This document shows, piece after piece, positions 54,236 through 63,649 of a stretch of DNA of 64,000 nt. Position 1 is the first letter of the stretch, and each line of letters starts with the position of its first letter. The stretch is taken from contig NZ_JALIDZ010000005.1 in assembly GCF_025397915.1 (NCBI RefSeq), forward strand, positions 248,001 through 312,000, given 5' to 3'. The stretch comes from Microbaculum marinisediminis (lineage in GTDB: Bacteria; Pseudomonadota; Alphaproteobacteria; Rhizobiales; Tepidamorphaceae). Position numbers and translations under genes: made by a program. Below the pieces are notes generated by a model, which did no database searches, was not told the DNA's origin, and saw only the letters and a list, made by a program, of their open reading frames with translations.

Positions 54236-57200
54236 TCAGGACGTCCGGCCCGATGCATCCGACAGGATCGCGTAGACCTTGCTCGGCTCCGACGTCAGGT
54301 ACATCTGGCGCATGACGCCGTCGCGGTCGGTCCGGGAGATCTCGTCGATCAACTGCTCGAAGCCGTCGAGATAGCGGTCGATCGCGTCGCGCAGCTCCGG
54401 GTCGCGCCGATACTTGCGCCGGACTTCGTCGATCACGCCGCGGTCTCGCTGGGCGAACAGGCGACGGATGAAGATGTCGCGTTCGCCCCGGCGATAGCGC
54501 TCGTAGAGCTCCATGAAGGCGTTGTCGTCGATCGAACGGACGATATCGACCGCGATCGCGTTGAGCGACTCCATCATGTGGGCAGGCGACCGCTCGGTTC
54601 GTTCCTCGGTGCGCGGGGCGGCCGGTTCTGCCTCTTCCGCGCGTTCCGCTCTCGCCAGGACATCCGACAGGGACCAGCGGTCGGACCCAGCCTTACCGCC
54701 GCGCTGCTCAGCGGCGGCCGCCGGGGCGGCCTTCTTCGGCTGGCTGGCGGGAGCCGGCCTGGCTGGCTCCTGCCGTTGGGCAGGGGCCGGGGCAGGGGCC
54801 GGGGCTGGGGCTGTCTCGGCGGGCTGCCGGGCCGCGGCCGCCGGCTGGGCTAGCGTCGTACCGCCACCGCCGGCGGCGGCGTGACGGCGCTCCGGCACCG
54901 CGACGTCCAGGGTGTTGCCATGCCGGGAGACGATCTCCGAAAGCTCGTTCAGAGCCTTGATCTGATCGGCGACCGCGCGGCGCATGGCGGCGGCGTTCTC
55001 CTGGGTCTCGCGCGGCAGTTCGAAGACGCCGCGCTTGAGTTCCGTGCGCGTCGCCTCCAGCTCCTCGGCAATCGACTTTGCGGCCGTCCGCATGTCCTGC
55101 GAGGCTTCGGAGAAGCGGCTTGTCGCCGCCTGCAGCATATCGGCGATCTCCTTGGTGGCGCCTTCGAAGCCCGACCGGACCGCGCCTGCCGCACGCTCGC
55201 CTTCCTCGCCCGCCGACAGCCGCATGTATTCGAGCTGCTCGGCGATGGTGCGCGACGAGGTGGACGCCGTGTCGGAGAGCATCTGCCGGATCTCTTCGGC
55301 GGACTTACGCAGGGAATCGAACTGCTCGTTGACAGCGCGGGCAGTAAGCTGCGCCCGGTCGGAAATACCGGCGCTCGCGGCTTCGGCGATGTCCTGAATG
55401 CCCTGGATTTCCTCGGCTACCGAACGGGTCGAGCTGATCGCCCGGTTCGACATCGCCACGGAGATATCGTCGGCCGTCGACTGGATCCGCTCGATCTCGG
55501 ACAGCAGCGTCTGGGCCGAGCTGGAGGTGCGATCCGTGACCGTGGCGGCGACATCGTCGGCGGCACGGCGAACGGCGTCGAGCTGCTCGTAGATCGCCTT
55601 GGTGGATGCCATGGCGCGCTGGCCCATGGCTCCGGCAAGGTCCTCTACCGAGCCGTTGAGGCGCTCGAACTCGGACAGGAGCCGTTCCGACGCATCGCGG
55701 GTCGACGACTGCAGCATCTCGCCGAGCGAATTGGCGCGCGCCTCGGCGGACACCAGGGTCCGCTCGATCGCCTGGGTGTAGCCGGTGATGAGCCCATCGA
55801 TTTCCTGTGCCCGCGCCGTCAGGCTGGAGGCGAGATCGTCGAGGCGCGAGCGGCGGGCTTCGATCGCCTCGTCGATTTCGGCGTTGGTGCGGTCGAGGCG
55901 GTCGGCGGTGATCGCCAGGTCCTTGCCCTGCGCGTCGAAGCGCTCGGCCATGCTGCCGATATCGGCGAGCACCTTCGTGGACATGTCCTCGAGCAGCCTG
56001 ACCTGAGCGCCGATGCGGTCGCTGGTCTCGCCGGCGTCCGCGGAAACGGCGGCGACGGCGGAGCGGAACTCGCCGACACGATCGCTGAGCGTCGCCTCGA
56101 TCGCCGACAGGTTGTCGCTGGCACCGGTGAGGACGGAGCGGAGCAGGGTGTTGGAGTCGCCCAGACGCTCGAGGATCGCCTCGATATTGGTGGTCAGCGA
56201 CGCGTTGGTCTCGGAAATCTCCTCGACGATCTTGCGGCCGCGCGATTCCAGCGCGTCGTAGGCGTGCTGGCCGCTCTCGGAGATCGCCCTGGTCACCTCC
56301 AGGCCTTCCTGGGCGATCTGCTTGGTGATCTCGCCACCCTTGGCGGACAGGACGCGCGTCACCGTCTCGCTCGCCGAGCCGATGACCTCCTCGATGTCGC
56401 CGGAGCGGCTGGTGATCTCGTTGATCAGGCGACCGCCACGCACGACAAGGGTTTCCTCGATCTCGCCGACCCGGGCGGCCAGCTGATCGTTGATCTCGCC
56501 GGAGCGGCTGCTCAACGTCTCGTTGATGCTTTCCGCACGGCTTGAAAGCATCCGCTCGATCTCGGCTGCCTTGGTGGACAACTGCTCGCTGATCTCACTG
56601 GTGCGGCTGCCCAGCGTCTCGTTGATGCTTTCGGCGCGGGTCGAGAGGGTCTGCTCGATCTCATTGGCCCGGCTGCCGAGCATCGCGTTGATTTCGCTGG
56701 ACCGACTCCCCAGCGTCTCGTTGAGGCTTTCGTAGCCGGTCGAGAGGGTCTGCTTGATCTCGTTGGCCCGGTTGCTGAGCATCGCGTTGATTTCGCTGTA
56801 GCGGCTGCCCAGTGCCTCGTTGATGCTGACCGCGCGCGTGGAGAGCGTCTCCTCGATCTGGTTGGCGCGGGCGCCGAGCGAAGCGTCGATTTCGCTGACG
56901 CGGCTGCCCAGTGTCTCGTTGATGCTTTCGGCGCGGGTCGAGAGCGTCTGCTCGATCTCGCTAGCGCGGGCGCCAAGCGAGGCATTGATCTCGCTGGAGC
57001 GGCTGCCCAGCACCTCGTTGATGCTGTCCGCGCGGGTCGAAAGCGTGTCCTCGATCTCTTTAGCCCGTTCGCCCAGCACCGAATTGATCTCGTCTGTGCG
57101 GCTGCCCAGCGCTTCGGTGATGCGCGCCGCCCGGATCGTAAGCGTGCGCTCGATCTCGTTGACGCGGTCGCCGAGCATGGTGTTGATCTCGCTGGAGCGG

Positions 57201-59551
57201 CTGCCCAGCACCTCGTTGATGCTGTCCGCGCGGGTCGCGAGCGTCTGCTCGATCTCGTTGGCGCGGTCGCCAAGCATGGCGTTGATTTCGCTGGACCGGC
57301 TGCCCAACGCCGCGCTGATGCTTTCGGCGCGGGTCGAGAGCGTCTGCTCGATCTCGTTGCCCCGGGCGCCAAGCGTGATGTTGATATCGTTGGCGCGCGT
57401 CTCGAGCGTCTCGCCGAGCTGACGTGTCTGGCGATCGAAGGCGGATTCGACCGTTTCGACGCTTCTTTCCAGCGTCTTCTCCAGGACGTCGCTCTTTTCG
57501 ACGAGCGTAGTGGAGATGTCGCCGAGGCGCTTGCCGAGCATGCCGTCGATGTCCGAGGCGCGGTCGGCGACGGAGCGGACGAAGGCGTCGGCTCGGTTCG
57601 ACAGGGTCTGCTCGATGGCGCTGCTGCGTTCTTCCAGCACGGACCCGAAGGTTTCCAGACGGCTGTCGAGGGCCGATGTCAGGGCTTCGCCGCGCGTCAT
57701 CAGGGTCTCGGTGATCTCGGCGGAGCGGTTGGAGAGAATCTCGTTGAGGTCCGCCGAGCGGTGATCGAGCAGCTCGGAAATCTCCGTGGAGCGGAACGCC
57801 AGCTTGTCGACGAGCTCGCTGCCCTTGACGGACAGCGTGTGATCGACGTCGGCGACCGTGCGCCGCAAGCTCTCCTCGACCTCCTCGGTCCGGCTACCCA
57901 TCGCCTCCAGAAGCTTCTGCGAGGACGTATTGAGGTTCTCGGTGACCTGCGCGCTGCGCTGGGCGATGGCGCGGGCGACTTCGGCGCCGGCGGTGCCCAG
58001 CTGCTCGGAATAATCGGCCGTGCGTCGCACGATTTCCTCGGTGAACGTTGTGCCGGCAGCGGCCAGGCGTTCGGTCAGTTCGGCGCCACGGTTGTTGACC
58101 GTGTCTTCGATGGTCTTGCTGGTTTCGTCGAGGCGCGAGGTCAGGGCGTTGCCGCTCGAGGCGATGGTCTCGGAGATCTGCTCGCCGACCGTCGACAGGC
58201 GATCGGTGACCTCGGTGCCGCGCTGCACCAGCGTGTGCGAGAGCTGATTGCCGGTCTCGCTGAGACGATGCGTGACCTCGGCGCTGCGGTCGGTCAGCGA
58301 CTGGATCAGCGAATGGCCGGTGGAGGCCAACGTCTCGTTGATGGCGTTGCCGCGGTCCGACAGGTCCTGGACGATCTCGATGCCGGTGCGTCCGAACGCC
58401 TCGTTCACCTCGCGGCCGCGCTGGTCGAGGGTGACCGTGACCATTTCGCTGGCTTCGGTGAGCGTCTGGGCGACGTCGGTGCCGGTCTGCGACAGGCGGC
58501 GGACGAATTCGTCGCCATGGGTGGTGAGCGTCGAAATGAGGTTGTCGCCGGAGGCGGTCAGCGCGTCCGTCATCTCGTCGCCGCGGCGGGTCAGGGCTTC
58601 GGTGACACGGTCGCCGGCGGCCGACACGGAGCCGGTGATGCGATCGCCGGCGCTCGCCAGGTCCTGGGACAGGTTCTCGTGTGCCCCGGCAATGGCGGCG
58701 CGCAGCCGGTCGGCGTTGTTGAGAAGCGCTTCGCGCTCGTTCGACATCTGGTCGATGAGGGAGCGGATGCGGATCTCGTTTTCGTGGTAGGCGCGCTCTA
58801 GCGACGACACTTCGCCGTGGATCAGCGCCTCCAGTTCGCCGGCGCGGGCCAGCGCCCGTTCGACGCCGTCGCCCATGGCGGCGACTTCGCGGCGAATGGC
58901 CTGGCCGACGGTCAGAACGGCTTCCTTGGCGACGCCTTCGGGCTCAGCGAGCTTGATGGCGGCTTCGGTGAGCGACTGGCTGGCGAGGCGTAGGTCCTGG
59001 GCCCGCCAGATCATGGCGGCGGAGGCGAAGAACATCAGCACCGGGACCGCGATCGCGGCCCAGACCAGGGCTATGCCGGGATCGGAGCGGACAAGGTCGG
59101 GATCGGTCAGCGAGAAGAGCGAGGAACCGTAAAGGCCGTACCCGACGGCGCCGCAGACGGCGATCCACAACAGCGAGACAATACCGGCGACCCAGAACGG
59201 CGTGCGCGGGGCCTTGCGCTGCATCGAGTAGACGATGTGGCCGAGGGTCGGACGATCGTCATTGGCAGGGCGTCGGGAGTCGTTGGCCGCCGCGTCGGCA
59301 GGGCGTGCCGAGCCGCGCTTGCGGCCGTCGGGGGCGTCCTTGGCGCCTTTGCGGGCCGGCTGCTCGCGCGCGGCCTCGACAACGCGTTCAACGGCGCGGT
59401 TGACCGACTCGGTCGCCTTTTCCGCGCCGTCAGCGTCTTTCGAGAGCGCATCCGCCAGCGCCTGTTCGTCGCCGTTGAGCGAAAGCGCTTCTTCGACGGC
59501 CGAAAGGGCCGCTTCTGCCGCGTCGCGTGTCTTCGGGGATTGTTTTGCCAT
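54236..59551 (-). CDS. Giant hendecad-repeat membrane protein, Growth Pole Ring (GPR)-like
   Basis: A 1771-residue protein. An acidic Ala-rich head (1-115) is followed by two transmembrane segments near residues 118-140 and 158-180, anchoring it in the inner membrane. From about 220 to 1450 it is nearly all alpha-helix, most of it in 11-residue repeats of the form (E/S)I-x3-L-x2-R-x2. Residues ~717-1030 hold about nine copies of a 33-residue unit (three hendecads; EINAMLGDRAN, EIEQTLSTRAE, SINETLGSRSS). A Pro/Ala linker (~1590) leads to a conserved C-terminal domain ending in YLTSEPSKVYAILSDASG. Size, anchor and apolipoprotein-like helices match GPR, the polar-growth scaffold of Agrobacterium; a generic TipN-like polarity factor is the alternative. 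Confidence 0.78.
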   Translation of the reverse strand: MAKQSPKTRDAAEAALSAVEEALSLNGDEQALADALSKDADGAEKATESVNRAVERVVEAAREQPARKGAKDAPDGRKRGSARPADAAANDSRRPANDDRPTLGHIVYSMQRKAPRTPFWVAGIVSLLWIAVCGAVGYGLYGSSLFSLTDPDLVRSDPGIALVWAAIAVPVLMFFASAAMIWRAQDLRLASQSLTEAAIKLAEPEGVAKEAVLTVGQAIRREVAAMGDGVERALARAGELEALIHGEVSSLERAYHENEIRIRSLIDQMSNEREALLNNADRLRAAIAGAHENLSQDLASAGDRITGSVSAAGDRVTEALTRRGDEMTDALTASGDNLISTLTTHGDEFVRRLSQTGTDVAQTLTEASEMVTVTLDQRGREVNEAFGRTGIEIVQDLSDRGNAINETLASTGHSLIQSLTDRSAEVTHRLSETGNQLSHTLVQRGTEVTDRLSTVGEQISETIASSGNALTSRLDETSKTIEDTVNNRGAELTERLAAAGTTFTEEIVRRTADYSEQLGTAGAEVARAIAQRSAQVTENLNTSSQKLLEAMGSRTEEVEESLRRTVADVDHTLSVKGSELVDKLAFRSTEISELLDHRSADLNEILSNRSAEITETLMTRGEALTSALDSRLETFGSVLEERSSAIEQTLSNRADAFVRSVADRASDIDGMLGKRLGDISTTLVEKSDVLEKTLERSVETVESAFDRQTRQLGETLETRANDINITLGARGNEIEQTLSTRAESISAALGSRSSEINAMLGDRANEIEQTLATRADSINEVLGSRSSEINTMLGDRVNEIERTLTIRAARITEALGSRTDEINSVLGERAKEIEDTLSTRADSINEVLGSRSSEINASLGARASEIEQTLSTRAESINETLGSRVSEIDASLGARANQIEETLSTRAVSINEALGSRYSEINAMLSNRANEIKQTLSTGYESLNETLGSRSSEINAMLGSRANEIEQTLSTRAESINETLGSRTSEISEQLSTKAAEIERMLSSRAESINETLSSRSGEINDQLAARVGEIEETLVVRGGRLINEITSRSGDIEEVIGSASETVTRVLSAKGGEITKQIAQEGLEVTRAISESGQHAYDALESRGRKIVEEISETNASLTTNIEAILERLGDSNTLLRSVLTGASDNLSAIEATLSDRVGEFRSAVAAVSADAGETSDRIGAQVRLLEDMSTKVLADIGSMAERFDAQGKDLAITADRLDRTNAEIDEAIEARRSRLDDLASSLTARAQEIDGLITGYTQAIERTLVSAEARANSLGEMLQSSTRDASERLLSEFERLNGSVEDLAGAMGQRAMASTKAIYEQLDAVRRAADDVAATVTDRTSSSAQTLLSEIERIQSTADDISVAMSNRAISSTRSVAEEIQGIQDIAEAASAGISDRAQLTARAVNEQFDSLRKSAEEIRQMLSDTASTSSRTIAEQLEYMRLSAGEEGERAAGAVRSGFEGATKEIADMLQAATSRFSEASQDMRTAAKSIAEELEATRTELKRGVFELPRETQENAAAMRRAVADQIKALNELSEIVSRHGNTLDVAVPERRHAAAGGGGTTLAQPAAAARQPAETAPAPAPAPAPAQRQEPARPAPASQPKKAAPAAAAEQRGGKAGSDRWSLSDVLARAERAEEAEPAAPRTEERTERSPAHMMESLNAIAVDIVRSIDDNAFMELYERYRRGERDIFIRRLFAQRDRGVIDEVRRKYRRDPELRDAIDRYLDGFEQLIDEISRTDRDGVMRQMYLTSEPSKVYAILSDASGRTS
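56460..57400 (-). repeat. In-frame 99-bp tandem repeat array within the GPR-like gene
   Basis: About nine diverged copies of a 99-bp unit, each encoding 33 residues as three 11-residue helical repeats. Copies share the LGSR-x2-EI and TLSTRAE words but differ at scattered positions, so the array is old rather than a recent expansion. Unequal recombination here could change rod length without breaking frame. Confidence 0.8.
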
Positions 59552-59800
59552 GGTCCAACTGCCTCACGTCCGTACTCAATACCATTCGGGCGCCCGCCCG
59601 CCGCATCTTCGAGCCACCGCCCGAACCGGCGTCCGGTCTGACTTGAGGATACACCCCCCAATACCAAACCGCGGCATTGCCATACCCCCGTCTTCCGGGC
59701 GTCGCCAATACCGACCGCTCGGTCCGTGTCCGCTGACACTTGCCGCAGACGACAGTCTAGTGCCAAATGCAAGCGGGGAAAACACCCGTGAAACGGCGTG

Positions 59801-59815
59801 TTAATACATCGTTAA
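59801..59815. promoter_or_regulatory. Perfect CtrA-type box TTAA-N7-TTAA
   Basis: TTAA-TACATCG-TTAA (59801-59815), followed by C, is an exact match to the CtrA consensus of alphaproteobacteria. It lies 16 bp upstream of the small gene at 59831 and 250 bp upstream of the divergent GPR-like gene, either of which could be cell-cycle controlled. Confidence 0.6.
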
Positions 59816-59830
59816 CGATGGAGGCTGAGC

Positions 59831-60106
59831 GTGGCGCGGGCTGGCGCTGGAAGGGCGGTTTCGCCGCAACTCACTCGGGCGCAACGGAGCTATCTCAAGC
59901 GCGGTATCGGCCAGCCGGGCGGCAAGTTGCCGTTGTTCGGTCCGGACGGGCGCCAGATCAACCATCAGACGATCCGCGCGTGCATCGATAGCGGCTGGGC
60001 CGAACCCTGGTTCAACAACCCGATCAAACCCGATTGGCTCGTCTGCCGCCTGACCGATGCCGGATACAGGATTCTCGGAGAAAATCCCCCCGAAAGCGCC
60101 CTATGA
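59831..60106 (+). CDS. Small conserved hypothetical protein (91 aa)
   Basis: A 91-residue soluble protein with Gly/Pro- and Trp-rich segments (LKRGIGQPGGKLPLFGPDGRQINHQTIRACIDSGWAEPWFNNP) and a C-terminal stretch WLVCRLTDAGYRILG that resembles the tail of winged-helix proteins. GGAGG 6 bp upstream supports the GTG start. It lies directly downstream of a CtrA box and 109 bp before the Hpt gene. I cannot name the family or give a function. Confidence 0.65.
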   Translation: MARAGAGRAVSPQLTRAQRSYLKRGIGQPGGKLPLFGPDGRQINHQTIRACIDSGWAEPWFNNPIKPDWLVCRLTDAGYRILGENPPESAL

Positions 60107-60135
60107 GCCGATAGGTCCGAGTCTATACGATCAGA

Positions 60136-60150
60136 TTAACCCATCCTTAT
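60136..60150. promoter_or_regulatory. CtrA-like box upstream of the Hpt gene
   Basis: TTAA-CCCATCC-TTAT (60136-60150) matches the CtrA consensus except the last base and lies 66 bp before the Hpt start codon. With the perfect box at 59801 it suggests shared cell-cycle control of this cluster. Confidence 0.4.
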
Positions 60151-60215
60151 CAGGCGGCGGGCATTCTGCAATGCAGCAATGCGGGCGTTCAGGCGCCCGG
60201 GAGAAGGAGCCGTCC

Positions 60216-60599
60216 ATGGGCCAGTTCGTCGACCCCTATCTTGTCAACGAGACGCCGGCTACGCACGAAGCCCCCGTCGATCTCGTCCATCTGGCCCGCC
60301 ACACCTTTGGCGATGCCGACCTCGAGCGCGAGGTGCTGCAGCTTTTCATGACCCAGTCGCGCATCTATCTCAATCGTCTCAAGGAAGCGCGCGATGTCGA
60401 GAACTGGCGTCGGGCCGCCCACACCATCAAGGGCTCGGCACGCGGTATCGGGGCATGGGGCGTTGCCGAAAGGGCCCAGACGGCCGAGCTTCTTGGCCAC
60501 AATGTCGACGACGACCGCAGTCGCAACGCCATCGCCGCGCTGGAACGGGAAGTCGACGCCGTCAACGGCTACATCCGGAGTCTCTTCGTCGAGCACTGA
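60216..60599 (+). CDS. Hpt-domain phosphotransfer protein
   Basis: A 127-residue single-domain histidine phosphotransfer protein. HTIKGSARGIGAWGVAERAQ carries the phosphorylatable His69 with the usual K-G-S-A sequence after it. No kinase or receiver domain is fused, so it relays phosphate between a hybrid kinase and a response regulator encoded elsewhere. GAGAAGGAG lies 6 bp before the ATG. Its place beside CtrA boxes and a polarity scaffold makes a cell-cycle or polarity relay plausible. Confidence 0.9.
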   Translation: MGQFVDPYLVNETPATHEAPVDLVHLARHTFGDADLEREVLQLFMTQSRIYLNRLKEARDVENWRRAAHTIKGSARGIGAWGVAERAQTAELLGHNVDDDRSRNAIAALEREVDAVNGYIRSLFVEH

Positions 60600-60725
60600 G
60601 GGGCATCGCCCACGCAGGGCCGATCCGGCCTGCGACCTCGCGGGGGCTGGCGTGGACGGCTGTCTTCGCCTATAGGGGCCTATGGTGCCGCGTTTTCCGC
60701 CGGCGCATCGAGTTGTCCCCCGTAG

Positions 60726-61079
<354 letters not shown>

Positions 61080-61219
61080 GCGTCCAGACAGATTGATTTC
61101 GGGCGGTTTTTCCGTCGATTTCCGGCGTTTTTGACAGATCGCAAGGCAATCTGTAACAAGCACCGGCTTAACGTCCCCTGTCGGCTTCGAGACGGCCATC
61201 CAATCGAGAGGGAGACGAC

Positions 61220-61570
61220 ATGAAGCTTATCGTCCGCGACTGTGAAGGTCGTGAACACGTCCTCGAGGCGCTCGAGGGCTGGCGGGTCATGGAAGTGATC
61301 CGCGACTGGGGCATTCCGATCAAGGCGGAATGCGGCGGCGCCGGTATCTGCGGCACCTGCCATGTGGAGGTCGAGTCCGAATGGCTCGACCGGCTTCCCG
61401 AACCCAATGACGAGGAGCTGGACGCCCTCGACAAATTGGCCACGGCGAAGGAAAACTCCCGGCTTTCCTGCCAGATCCTGATGAACGAGGACCTCGACGG
61501 CCTGCGCGTCAGCCTGACGGCCGAGGCCGGCTGCGAGTCCGAGGAGTCGGCGGCGACCGCGGCCGCCTGA
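61220..61570 (+). CDS. [2Fe-2S] ferredoxin, adrenodoxin-like (second)
   Basis: A 116-residue ferredoxin: Cys38-x5-Cys44-x2-Cys47 and Cys84 (ECGGAGICGTCHVEV...RLSCQIL). It differs from the upstream ferredoxin in its N-terminus and has an Ala/Glu-rich tail. GAGAGGGAG precedes the ATG. Two adjacent paralogs suggest different partners or redox potentials; both could serve the P450. Confidence 0.93.
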   Translation: MKLIVRDCEGREHVLEALEGWRVMEVIRDWGIPIKAECGGAGICGTCHVEVESEWLDRLPEPNDEELDALDKLATAKENSRLSCQILMNEDLDGLRVSLTAEAGCESEESAATAAA

Positions 61571-61790
61571 CGCCATCCGCCTGACCCCATCAACCGGGGC
61601 GGCCATGCTGCCGCGGCGGGCAACCGGGAAACACAGTCCCCGCATCCCGCCGCGTTGCAGCATCAGGTTCCAAAATTTCCTAATACATTGAATTTGCTTG
61701 GTTTTTCTTGAGTTCTCCGGTTGCCCGGCGAGGGGCGGCCGCGCCATATTCGGCGCGGTCAGTCTCGAGGTCCGACACGGGCAAACGCAC

Positions 61791-63209
61791 ATGGGCAAAC
61801 TCAAAACCTTTCCCGTCTCGGCGGTCGTAGACGGTCGCCGGGTCATCATAGCCGGCAACGGCGAGGCGGCGGCGGCGAAGCTGCGGCTGCTCGCCAAGAC
61901 GAGCGCCGAGATCGAGGTCCATGCACCCCGGCCGGAGCCCGCCCTGGCGTCGCTTCTCGCGTCGGTTCCGTCGTCGCATCGTCGGGTCTGGCCCGACAAA
62001 AATCGGTTCGCGACCGCGGCGCTCGCCTTCATCGCCACCGAGGACGAAATCCACGACCGCGCGCTGGCCGATCTGGCACGGGCGGCCGGCGTTCCCGTCA
62101 ACGTCGTCGACCGGCCGGAGCTGTGCGACGTGCTGACGCCGGCGATCGTCGACCGCGCGCCGGTGACGGTCGCGATCTCGACCGAGGGCGCCGCGCCGGT
62201 GCTGGCCGGTCTCCTCAGGGCGAAGATCGAGGACATGCTGACTCCGGGCACCGGCCGTCTGGCGACACTTGCCGGAGAGCTGCGCGGCCGGGTGGCGGCG
62301 CTGCTGCCGCCGGGCCGGGCGCGGCTTGACTTCTGGCGGGCTTATTTCACCGGCGAAGAGATGGCGGTCGCCGCCACGAATGGCGCCGCGGCGCTGCGCC
62401 GGAGCGTGGCGAAACTTCTGGAGTCCCGGCGTCCTGGCGACCCCGGGCAGGGCTTCGTCTGGCTCGTCGGCGCCGGGCCGGGGGCGGCCGACCTTTTGAC
62501 GCTGCGGGCCCGACGGGTGCTGGCGCAGGCCGACGTGGTGGTCCATGACGGCCTGATCGAGCCGGAGGTGCTGGATGTCGTGCGCCGCGACGCGCGGCGG
62601 ATCGACGTGGGCAAGCGCAAGGGCAGGGCCAACGCCTCGCAGGCCGAGATCAACGCGATCCTGATCGCCGAGGCGAAGGCCGGGCACAGGACGGTGCGGC
62701 TGAAGGCCGGCGATCCGATGGTCTACGGCCGGGCCGGGGAAGAGCTCGCCGCGTTGCGGCAGGCGGACATCGCGCACGCGGTGGTGCCTGGCATCACGGC
62801 GGCGCTGGGGGCGGCGGCCGATACGGCCACCCCACTGACCCATCGCGCGCATGCGTCCGCGCTCGTCTTCGCCACAGGACACGCGGCACCGGGCGCGGAC
62901 GGGCTCGACTGGGCGGAACTGGCCCGATCCGACGCGACGATCAGCCTCTACATGGCGCGCAGCGTCGCCGACGAGGTCGCCAACGCCCTGATATCACACG
63001 GCCTTTCACCCGATACCCCGGTCGCCGCGGTCGAGAACGCTTGCCGGCCACACCAGCGGCGGTTCTTCGGGCGCCTGGACCGGCTGCCGGCGCTGGCGGG
63101 GCGGGGCGACGTCACCGGGCCGGTGGTCATCTTCGTCGGCCGCGCGGTGGCCGAAGGCGACTGGGCCGACGCCGAAAGCTTCGCGGCAAAGGCCGCCCTG
63201 GCGGCGTAG
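61791..63209 (+). CDS. cysG: Siroheme synthase CysG
   Basis: A 472-residue bifunctional protein. The N-terminal precorrin-2 dehydrogenase/ferrochelatase half (about 1-205) begins VVDGRRVIIAGNGEAAAAKLRLL. The C-terminal uroporphyrinogen-III methyltransferase half (about 220-465) has WLVGAGPGAADLLTLRA, VVHDGLI, RLKAGDPMVYGRAGEE and VVPGITAALGAAA. It makes siroheme for the reductase encoded two genes later. Start at 61791 fits the family; the frame is open 31 codons further upstream. I see no riboswitch in the 220-bp leader. Confidence 0.95.
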   Translation: MGKLKTFPVSAVVDGRRVIIAGNGEAAAAKLRLLAKTSAEIEVHAPRPEPALASLLASVPSSHRRVWPDKNRFATAALAFIATEDEIHDRALADLARAAGVPVNVVDRPELCDVLTPAIVDRAPVTVAISTEGAAPVLAGLLRAKIEDMLTPGTGRLATLAGELRGRVAALLPPGRARLDFWRAYFTGEEMAVAATNGAAALRRSVAKLLESRRPGDPGQGFVWLVGAGPGAADLLTLRARRVLAQADVVVHDGLIEPEVLDVVRRDARRIDVGKRKGRANASQAEINAILIAEAKAGHRTVRLKAGDPMVYGRAGEELAALRQADIAHAVVPGITAALGAAADTATPLTHRAHASALVFATGHAAPGADGLDWAELARSDATISLYMARSVADEVANALISHGLSPDTPVAAVENACRPHQRRFFGRLDRLPALAGRGDVTGPVVIFVGRAVAEGDWADAESFAAKAALAA

Positions 63210-63231
63210 AACGGATACGAGGAGGACGATA

Positions 63232-63558
63232 ATGGCATATGCAAGCAATTTTCGCGTCCTGACCGCAAACCGCCTGGCCGACGGCCGCGTCGTCTATCTC
63301 GGCGATCGCGACTGGACCGTCGATCTCGGCGCGGCGCGGCTGGTGCAGACCAACGCCGATGCCGAGGTCGCCGAGCGGGCCGGCCGCGAGGCTGTGGCGG
63401 CGCGGCTGGTGGTAGAGCCCTACCTGATCGACGTCGAGGCGGAGGATCGCGGCGTCCAGCCGGTGCGGCTGCGCGAGCGCATCCGCGCCGGCGGCCCGAC
63501 GACGGGCAATGCGGTGGCAGGCAACGCGGCGACGGGTGCCGCGCGGGAAACGGCCTGA
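63232..63558 (+). CDS. DUF2849 protein
   Basis: A 108-residue protein opening with FRVLTANRLADGRVVYLGDRDWTVDLGAARL, the DUF2849 pattern. It begins 22 bp after cysG and lies before the siroheme reductase gene, the position this family occupies in Hyphomicrobiales. A short Ala/Gly-rich C-terminal tail follows residue 85. Its role is unknown but the gene order ties it to sulfite/nitrite reduction. Confidence 0.85.
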   Translation: MAYASNFRVLTANRLADGRVVYLGDRDWTVDLGAARLVQTNADAEVAERAGREAVAARLVVEPYLIDVEAEDRGVQPVRLRERIRAGGPTTGNAVAGNAATGAARETA

Positions 63559-63649
63559 GGGCCACCACGATACCGGACCGGACGGCCGCGGTGGCGGTGT
63601 CCCGATCGGCATCGGTGCAAACGGCAGACCTCCAAGAGCGAAGAAAACC

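Noticed and set aside
61571-61790. Possible SAM-type riboswitch upstream of cysG
   Set aside because: I see a GC-rich dyad (CGCGGCGGG/CCCGCCGCG region) but none of the conserved core sequences of known SAM or cobalamin riboswitches.
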